Shown in pieces: positions 1 through 5,074 of a DNA stretch of 5,074 nt (within the stretch, counting starts at the first letter, position 1; every line of letters begins with the position of its first letter). This DNA comes from an uncultured Bacteroidota bacterium (GTDB lineage Bacteria > Bacteroidota > Bacteroidia > Chitinophagales > Saprospiraceae). The DNA is taken from NCBI GenBank assembly GCA_937876435.1, contig CALEIL010000543.1, positions 1-5,074 of the forward strand, given 5' to 3'. Made by a program: the position numbers and the translations under genes. The notes under the pieces are model-generated. The model did no database searches and was not told the origin of the DNA. It saw only the letters and a list, made by a program, of their open reading frames with translations.

Positions 1-565
1 CCATATCGCAGTACCACGGATCGACCGGAGCCTCACTCAACCAAAGTCGCCCGGTGAGGAACATATCCGATATCAAGGGCACGAAGCTTTGCGCGTTCGA
101 ACCTTTCCCGATCGTGGTCTGACCGCATGGATAAGCGTAAGAAACCATCTTCACGCCCAATAATTCTTCGATTTCTGCATTAGCCGTCTCCAGTTCGTCC
201 CGCATCCGTTCCAGGGTATAGTCTTCCAGGGCAAATCGGGGCCAGCCAAAATTACCGCTGCAAGAATGATGCACAGAATGGTTGGCGATTTCATGACCCC
301 ATTTTGCTGTAGCCTCCCACCCCGGTAGATTGTCCCGGACGCGGCTTGGCAACACATAAAACGTAGCCTGAACATCGTATTCATTTAACATGGCAGCTCC
401 GGTGGGATTGGTCGTCCGGGCGTCATCAAAACTCAGGCTCAAAGCCATACGTTTTCCTTCCGGCCAGGGAAACTCAGGTGTCTGAGAAAATCCTAAAGCA
501 GGGAATAGACTGCCGATCACAAAAAGTCCGGCTATTTTAATTGGGTTCAGATTCAATATTTTCAT
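1..565 (-). CDS. Secreted polysaccharide deacetylase (NodB/CE4 fold), 3' end cut by window edge
   Basis: Seen: translating the minus strand from the ATG at 565-563 gives 188 open codons running off the window, so the C-terminus is missing. Residues 1-28 form a signal peptide (KIAGLFVIGSLFPALGFSQ), so the protein is exported. The three NodB motifs follow in order: SFDDA at 45-49 (motif 1; D47 is the likely catalytic base and D48 the metal ligand), NHSVHH at 95-100 (motif 2; H96 and H100 are metal ligands) and YAYPCG at 143-148 (motif 3). Known: carbohydrate esterase family 4 enzymes remove N- or O-acetyl groups from chitin-like polymers, peptidoglycan or xylan using a divalent metal. The SCSGNF and YPCGQ wording resembles a Bacteroidota subfamily annotated only as polysaccharide deacetylase. 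The start is chosen because it precedes the signal peptide. It lies 19 bases after the preceding stop, with only a weak AGGA touching the ATG. Inferred: last visible member of the operon; polymer substrate unknown. Confidence 0.93.
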   Translation of the reverse strand, partial: MKILNLNPIKIAGLFVIGSLFPALGFSQTPEFPWPEGKRMALSLSFDDARTTNPTGAAMLNEYDVQATFYVLPSRVRDNLPGWEATAKWGHEIANHSVHHSCSGNFGWPRFALEDYTLERMRDELETANAEIEELLGVKMVSYAYPCGQTTIGKGSNAQSFVPLISDMFLTGRLWLSEAPVDPWYCDM

Positions 566-584
566 TCCTGGAAAATTTAAAATT

Positions 585-1895
585 TTATTTACTCATTAAT
601 TCACCTTCCAAATAGGAAGATACGGTTTCGATCAATTGCCGGCCTGCTTCAGGTGAATAGGGAGACACCATAGGTTCATACCCGCCATATCCCAGTTCTT
701 CTTCGGTCAGCATATACCCCAGCCATCCATTGGTATACCCATAGTAGAAGGTGTACGCAAACGGAGAACGGTCCCGGATTTCATTGGAAATTTCACAAAA
801 CAATTCCAACGGAGCCGCCCAGATCCCAATATCGCTATCTATTTTTAAAAATTTAACGGGAAGCAGGACCATATTTGTTCCATCCCCCGTTTTCTCATTG
901 TATTTCTCCAAATCCTGCGTCCAGGTCAGTCCCTCTTTCCTGGGTGTCCTCATAATCAGTTCCCCAAACTCCAATTGGATCTCGCTTCGATCCGGAACAA
1001 TTTTCTCTTGTGCGTCGATAATCTTTTTGCCCAGCAGTTGCTTAAACTCAAATAAATGACCAGCCCCCGGGCTGGGGTAGACGCTGTAAATCGGCGCAAT
1101 ATTTCCGGCCGCCCCGTTGATAAACAGCATCGGAGCACCCGTTTGTTCTTCTACGTATTCTGAAACGACGCCCTGGACGTCACCGCTTATGAGCAAATTG
1201 GCTCCGCTCATTACCGTTCCATGGACGGCGTAATTGGAAATCAGGGCGATGGGTTTGTCCGTATCCTGCTCCACGATCTTCAGAATGCCGATCCGACGAT
1301 CGACGGGTCCGTCCGGGTTCATCCCCAGTCTGGTATTCCCTTCGATATCCCTGGCTCTTCGGTTGATATTGGCCTGGGAGTAGCCCCATCCCACACCAAG
1401 TCTGGATGGTTTCATTTTCGATTTGGCTTCCCGGATTCCTGCTAAAAGCTGGTTAACCGCAAAGTTGGTATACGCGGTGTCAAATTGATGCTCATAGCGA
1501 TTTCCCAGAAATACTTCGGGCAGACCAGGAGGGCCGACCTCCGGGGCAGAATGTGTGTGTGTCACGCTCCACCAAAATTGTTTACCCTCTATACCAAACT
1601 CCTTCACGACCATAGCCTGAACGCGGTCGTATTCGGATGGCGATACCAGGCATATATCGCTGGACACCAAAAAGAATTCATTGGTTCCATCATCCATCAC
1701 CACAATCCTGTGATAGATGGAATCGTACACTCCGGTCGATTTGCGACTACCGTAGCCCAGTAGATGTTGAGAGTCCTCTGGTGTAATATTTTTCTTTACC
1801 ACAGCCGATCGAAAAGATTGGCCCTGTGCGGTGAACTGGCCCATACTCAGGCCAAGGATCAGGATAAATTTGAGTATTAGAATTTCCGGTTTCAT
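585..1895 (-). CDS. Secreted neutral/alkaline ceramidase-like N-terminal domain protein, probable zinc hydrolase
   Basis: Seen: 436 residues. Residues 1-26 are a signal peptide (hydrophobic ILILKFILILGLSM, then FTAQGQ), and the rest is one domain of the alkaline ceramidase N-terminal family. The zinc-site motifs are intact by comparison with human and Pseudomonas neutral ceramidase: THTHSAP at 112-118 (H113/H115), NYAVHG at 221-226 (H225), LISGD at 235-239, PLE at 362-364 (E364) and YTNGWLGY at 387-394 (Y394). The segment matching the GDVSPN nucleophile motif reads GNIAP at 264-268, so the catalytic Ser position is Ala267. Known: true neutral ceramidases are much longer (roughly 650-780 residues) and carry a C-terminal Ig-like domain, absent here. 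Short bacterial relatives are usually uncharacterised. Inferred: an exported metal-dependent hydrolase of amide, ester or related bonds, probably not a ceramidase. The start lies 7 bases after the stop of the cytochrome gene with no Shine-Dalgarno sequence, suggesting translational coupling. Confidence 0.92.
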   Translation of the reverse strand: MKPEILILKFILILGLSMGQFTAQGQSFRSAVVKKNITPEDSQHLLGYGSRKSTGVYDSIYHRIVVMDDGTNEFFLVSSDICLVSPSEYDRVQAMVVKEFGIEGKQFWWSVTHTHSAPEVGPPGLPEVFLGNRYEHQFDTAYTNFAVNQLLAGIREAKSKMKPSRLGVGWGYSQANINRRARDIEGNTRLGMNPDGPVDRRIGILKIVEQDTDKPIALISNYAVHGTVMSGANLLISGDVQGVVSEYVEEQTGAPMLFINGAAGNIAPIYSVYPSPGAGHLFEFKQLLGKKIIDAQEKIVPDRSEIQLEFGELIMRTPRKEGLTWTQDLEKYNEKTGDGTNMVLLPVKFLKIDSDIGIWAAPLELFCEISNEIRDRSPFAYTFYYGYTNGWLGYMLTEEELGYGGYEPMVSPYSPEAGRQLIETVSSYLEGELMSK

Positions 1896-1902
1896 GCGTT
1901 GG

Positions 1903-4900
1903 TCATTTAAGTTGTTTTATAAAAGTCAATAGGTCTGCCATCGATTGAACATCGATTTGATTTTCCAATCCGGCTGGCATCACAGAAATGGTTTTAGACT
2001 CGAGTCGTTCTATGGTTTCCCGGCTAATAATTTCATCTTCGATTCCGAGCACTCGCAAGGTAATCGAGTTTCCGGTTTCAGATCCGATAATACCTTGTTT
2101 GATGTCTCCGTTTTTCATGGTCACTTCCCACAATTCGTACCCATCGGCGATCGAAAGCCCCGGGTCCAGTATATCCTGAATAATCGATTCAGGTTTTCGA
2201 TTGCGAATACTGGCCAGATCGGGGCCGTAGGCCGTACCAAATTCCCCTCCTATTTGATGGCAAATTGCACAATTGGTCTCAAATACCTTCAGTCCGTTAT
2301 TCACATCGCTTTCCAGCCCGGCAGCCTTTTTGTAATTGTCCAGGAGAGCTTGTTTTTCCTCGTCGGTCGTCTCGGCTGTAAAAATGATTCGGGATCTTTT
2401 ACGCAGTTCATCGTCCGCCTGCGCCATCATCCCTACCCGTTGGGGCCATTTGATCGCAGAAGGATCAATAATTTTGGATTCCAAAGCTTCTATCAATTTT
2501 CGTCGTCCTTCTTCGACTGACAGTAGAATGCGGACGGCTTCATCTCTGAGTTCCGGGGTCATAGAGGTCCATTTATCAATCAGGACCTGTATAAAATCAT
2601 TCCCCTTGATAGCGTACATCGAATTCAGGGCAGCTCTTTGAATCCGGTTGCTCTCCGAGGGCACCAAAAGGTCTTCCAGTAGCCCGTATGCACCGTCGAG
2701 GTTGGAAAAGGCAATAAAACCAATGGCTCTGGCTCGATTAGCTTCGGATTGATTTTTATCCCGGATCGATGCCAGTGCTTTTCCATTCGCTTGTTCCATT
2801 ACTGAATTTTGGGGCAGTCCGAGGTGGCGGAGTAAATCCAAACTCGCGCTTCGGACCTGATCCGATGGATCGGAGAATATGCTATTGACCAGAAGGTTTC
2901 TTTCCGGATTAAAGGCAGTAGATTCCAGATTCATGTTTCGGGTACCAGTCACCATCCCCTGGATGATAGATGCTCTCCATTCGTCTCCCCGGGTACCGGT
3001 AGGTTTCAGCGCCTGTCTGATCAGTTTTTGGATCTCATCGATGTCGTGACTGGCGGTGATCACCGAGACTATACTGCGGATAAATTGCTGGTAGGCTTCT
3101 TCATTTTTTTGGTAATGGGTGATTGAAAGATTCAACAATTGATCCGTTTTGGGTGCCGAGGAACTCAAAGCCGCCACCTGCATCCATCTCTCCCCGATAT
3201 CCTTCATGACCATCCGGTTCCGGACGGTGACCACTGCGGGGTTATCTACTGCTCCAAGCGTGCATAGTAATTGGAACCGAACGCGGATATCCGGATCATT
3301 TTCGAGCGTCATAAGGGCTTGAAGAACCTGGTCTTCGTCCAAAAAAGGTTCGGATAAAACAATCGCATTCTCCCGCAATCCAGCTTCGGGATCCTTCATC
3401 AATTCAATCACTATCTCCGGTTTCAATTGTCCCAGGCCCTCCAGTGTCCAGGCGGCGTGGAGTCGTCCAGTGGAGGATTTACTGGTTTGGATAAACCGGA
3501 CCAGATCTCCTACGAGAGCCGCATTGGCACGGTCGATCAGCAATCTTTGAGCATTTAATCTATACCACGTATTATCGTCTTCCAAAAAGGGAATTAATTC
3601 CTGGTCGCTCAATTTTCCGAAATCCAGGTTTTGGGTCCAATTGGCCGGTGCTGTTCCCCTGGGTGTAATCCGGTAAATCCTGCCCTGGTCCACGCCATCG
3701 TAGAGATGGCCGGAATTGATGGTTTCTTCTCCCATCCATTCGGGATGCTCGATAATTCTTCGGTAATAATCTACGACGTACAACGCGCCATCGGGTCCGA
3801 CGTAATGGTTGACCGGTCGAAACCACGGATCTTTCGAAGCCAGAAACTCTTTCTGTTCAAATTTCCGGGAGGCGGTGAAGGCAATTCCGTTGTTGTCCAC
3901 GACATCCACATGGACCAGGTTCCCGACGGGCTCCGCCGTAAATACAGCGTCCTGATATTCGTCCGGGAATAGCCCTCCGGAATAGGCCGTAATTCCACAA
4001 GCGGAGGTAAAGACTCCGAGGTCGGTCAGTAATTGATGCTCCGGATTAACGGTAATGGGGTATACCTCAGCGGCAGCCCCGTGATCTGAGATGACCTCGG
4101 TCGAATTGGACAGTAAAAGCTGAGGGTTTCGCTCGAGATAAGTTTCCTGGATCACTTCCTGGAATATGTGGTTGGCGTTGCTGGTCAGGAAATGGTGTCC
4201 CCAGCGGTCTGTAGTGTGGCCAAACTGGCTCCGGCTTGAGGTCAATTCCAGTTTTTCCATATCCGGACGCATCCGCATCCGTCTGCCACCTGAATTGGTG
4301 GGCAGTTTCTGACTGTTAGGCGAGTTGTAAAAATGGACTTCGGAGCCCAGATCATTAAATTCTTCCGTGTATACTTTAGCCACTACGGCTGGTTCGTTGG
4401 ATATATAGATCCAGTTGTCGATGGCATACATAGGATTATTGACATTATGCTGGGGATTGGAGACCGCAAACCCGGTCAACATGGTATCGCGAATGTCTGC
4501 CTGGCCATCTCCGTCGGTATCCTCAAAATAAAGCACGTTGGGCGGATCCGACACCAGAATCCCCTGCTTCCATCGCATCACTCCGGTGGGGAATTTCAGA
4601 TCATCTGCAAACAATACTGATCGGTCCATGGTGCCATCCCCGTCATCATCCACGAGTAGCTTCACATTCCCCGAGCCGCTTTTATCCAATGGATAGCCGT
4701 GCATTTCGACGACGTACATTCTTCCATTTTCGTCGATTTCCATATCCACCGGATCTGAGATCAGGGGTTCGGCAGCGATCAATTCGATCTGGAAGCCATC
4801 GGCGAGCTGGAAGGTGGATAAGACCTCCTCTGTGTTTGGCTGGGTGGTGCGTTCATTCTTGCACGATATAAATGCCAAAAGCCAATAGATGGTCAGGAAA

Positions 4901-4935
4901 TAAACAGTTCCAGTATCAAAATTCTTAAGGGTCAT
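1903..4935 (-). CDS. PVC-type membrane-bound dehydrogenase / HEAT-like / c-type cytochrome fusion, probable lipoprotein
   Basis: Seen: 1010 residues, complete. An N-terminal hydrophobic stretch (about 11-24, VYFLTIYWLLAFIS) ends at C25, a plausible though non-canonical lipobox. Residues about 40-425 match the Pirellula/Verrucomicrobium-type dehydrogenase domain, a beta-propeller related to glucose/sorbosone dehydrogenases: LADGFQIELIAAEP at 44-57, two Ca-type loops (DDDGDGTMD 96-104, DTDGDGQAD 139-147), PQHNVNNPMYAIDNWIY at 161-177, and VGPDGALYVVDYYRRIIEHP at 379-398. About 440-840 is a helical, HEAT-like solenoid. The C-terminal heme domain has CAICH at 889-893 (covalent heme c, His893 axial), GPDL at 904-907 and SVMPAGL at 984-990, with Met986 the probable second ligand. 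Known: these fusions are common in Planctomycetes and Verrucomicrobia and also occur in Bacteroidota; substrates are mostly undetermined. Inferred: an envelope-anchored oxidoreductase passing electrons to the respiratory chain. The ATG is 9 bases downstream of the preceding stop. Confidence 0.95.
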   Translation of the reverse strand: MTLKNFDTGTVYFLTIYWLLAFISCKNERTTQPNTEEVLSTFQLADGFQIELIAAEPLISDPVDMEIDENGRMYVVEMHGYPLDKSGSGNVKLLVDDDGDGTMDRSVLFADDLKFPTGVMRWKQGILVSDPPNVLYFEDTDGDGQADIRDTMLTGFAVSNPQHNVNNPMYAIDNWIYISNEPAVVAKVYTEEFNDLGSEVHFYNSPNSQKLPTNSGGRRMRMRPDMEKLELTSSRSQFGHTTDRWGHHFLTSNANHIFQEVIQETYLERNPQLLLSNSTEVISDHGAAAEVYPITVNPEHQLLTDLGVFTSACGITAYSGGLFPDEYQDAVFTAEPVGNLVHVDVVDNNGIAFTASRKFEQKEFLASKDPWFRPVNHYVGPDGALYVVDYYRRIIEHPEWMGEETINSGHLYDGVDQGRIYRITPRGTAPANWTQNLDFGKLSDQELIPFLEDDNTWYRLNAQRLLIDRANAALVGDLVRFIQTSKSSTGRLHAAWTLEGLGQLKPEIVIELMKDPEAGLRENAIVLSEPFLDEDQVLQALMTLENDPDIRVRFQLLCTLGAVDNPAVVTVRNRMVMKDIGERWMQVAALSSSAPKTDQLLNLSITHYQKNEEAYQQFIRSIVSVITASHDIDEIQKLIRQALKPTGTRGDEWRASIIQGMVTGTRNMNLESTAFNPERNLLVNSIFSDPSDQVRSASLDLLRHLGLPQNSVMEQANGKALASIRDKNQSEANRARAIGFIAFSNLDGAYGLLEDLLVPSESNRIQRAALNSMYAIKGNDFIQVLIDKWTSMTPELRDEAVRILLSVEEGRRKLIEALESKIIDPSAIKWPQRVGMMAQADDELRKRSRIIFTAETTDEEKQALLDNYKKAAGLESDVNNGLKVFETNCAICHQIGGEFGTAYGPDLASIRNRKPESIIQDILDPGLSIADGYELWEVTMKNGDIKQGIIGSETGNSITLRVLGIEDEIISRETIERLESKTISVMPAGLENQIDVQSMADLLTFIKQLK

Positions 4936-4944
4936 AAAAATCGG

Positions 4945-5037
4945 TTATTTTAGGCTATATTTTGTCAGTATCCGCTTTAAGTTATCACGAAGTATCACCT
5001 CCTTTTCATCCGGGCTTATTCGGGCAAAGAGGATAGG
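4945..5037 (-). pseudogene. C-terminal tail of a broken upstream gene, possibly amidohydrolase-like
   Basis: Seen: in one minus-strand frame, 30 codons run from just after a TAG (5038-5040) to a TAA (4947-4945). The peptide reads like a real protein end, including SPDEKEVILRDNLKRIL and a basic final helix. Its stop is 9 bases before the cytochrome start, matching the tight spacing of the other genes. No ATG opens this frame, and the only internal alternative start (GTG at 4998-4996) would give a trivial peptide. The coding frame must therefore come from upstream, yet TAG blocks it; a second minus-strand frame is open from the window edge until a TAA at 5018-5016. Known: metal-dependent amidohydrolases (Amidohydro_2) often end in an 'I-L-x-x-N-x-x-R-x-L' helix, and M19 dipeptidases have a similar ending. 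Inferred: a frameshift, either genuine decay or a sequencing/assembly error, in the first visible gene of the operon. Family assignment is weak. Confidence 0.4.
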
Positions 5038-5074
5038 CTAGTAGCACATAAATGATGTTCATTGGTGATTACAG

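Noticed and set aside
566..584. A/T-rich run (AAAATTTAAAATTTT-like) between the ceramidase-like and deacetylase genes, considered as a terminator or promoter.
   Set aside because: It has no G/C stem and is only 19 bases long, so a hairpin terminator or a full promoter does not fit. It is ordinary A/T-rich leader sequence.
1945..2520. A long plus-strand open frame opposite the cytochrome gene (191 codons), plus shorter ones at 751-1059, 2336-2641 and 3631-3972.
   Set aside because: All lie antisense to well-supported genes, their translations show no family motifs, and their openness follows from the codon composition of the real genes.
4936..4975. Possible promoter just upstream of the cytochrome gene (CTGACA followed by TAAAAT on the minus strand).
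   Set aside because: The spacing between the two boxes is only about 10 bases, no Bacteroidota-type -33/-7 pair is seen, and the bases are better explained as the coding end of the upstream gene.
4994..5004. A perfect match on the minus strand to the full Shine-Dalgarno sequence (AAGGAGGTGAT); equivalently, the plus strand resembles the 3' end of 16S rRNA.
   Set aside because: The GTG that follows at 4988-4986 opens only three codons (GTG ATA ACT TAA), and the bases are explained as Lys-Glu-Val-Ile codons of the upstream gene tail. The flanking plus-strand sequence does not resemble 16S rRNA.
5052..5074. Plus-strand ATG ATG opening a frame (MMFIGDY) to the window edge, as if a divergent gene began here.
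   Set aside because: Only seven codons are visible, there is no well-placed ribosome binding site, and the neighbouring minus-strand sequence looks like a gene continuing beyond the edge.

Overview
The window is a densely packed, single-strand gene block read entirely on the minus strand, so transcription runs from high to low coordinates. In transcription order it holds: (i) the last 30 or so codons of a probable upstream gene (4945-5037), whose reading frame is broken by an in-frame stop; (ii) a complete 1010-residue lipoprotein-like PVC-type c-type cytochrome fusion (1903-4935), made of a dehydrogenase-like beta-propeller, a HEAT-like helical region and a CxxCH heme domain; (iii) a complete 436-residue secreted protein with the neutral/alkaline ceramidase N-terminal fold (585-1895); and (iv) the first 188 codons of a secreted NodB-type polysaccharide deacetylase (1-565), cut by the window edge.

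The gaps are only 9, 7 and 19 bases, with no terminator-like hairpin and no room for separate promoters, so this looks like one operon whose promoter lies beyond base 5074. No start codon has a convincing, properly spaced Shine-Dalgarno sequence. The leaders are A/T-rich and the signal peptides are of the '...FSQ' or '...AQGQ' style. Together with the protein types, this suggests an environmental member of the Bacteroidota (for example Cytophagia or Saprospiria). That is an inference from style; Planctomycetes and Verrucomicrobia also carry the first two families.

All three well-supported proteins appear exported: one probably lipid-anchored redox protein and two secreted or periplasmic metal-dependent hydrolase-like proteins. 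The most economical reading is an envelope-located catabolic module acting on a decorated carbohydrate or amide/acyl-linked compound, with the cytochrome oxidising a released product. The substrate cannot be read from the sequence.

The points most worth a second look are the ceramidase-like protein, which keeps the zinc ligands but has Ala where true ceramidases have their catalytic Ser; the broken upstream reading frame; and the operon combination itself. No RNA gene, mobile element, CRISPR array or clear repeat was seen.
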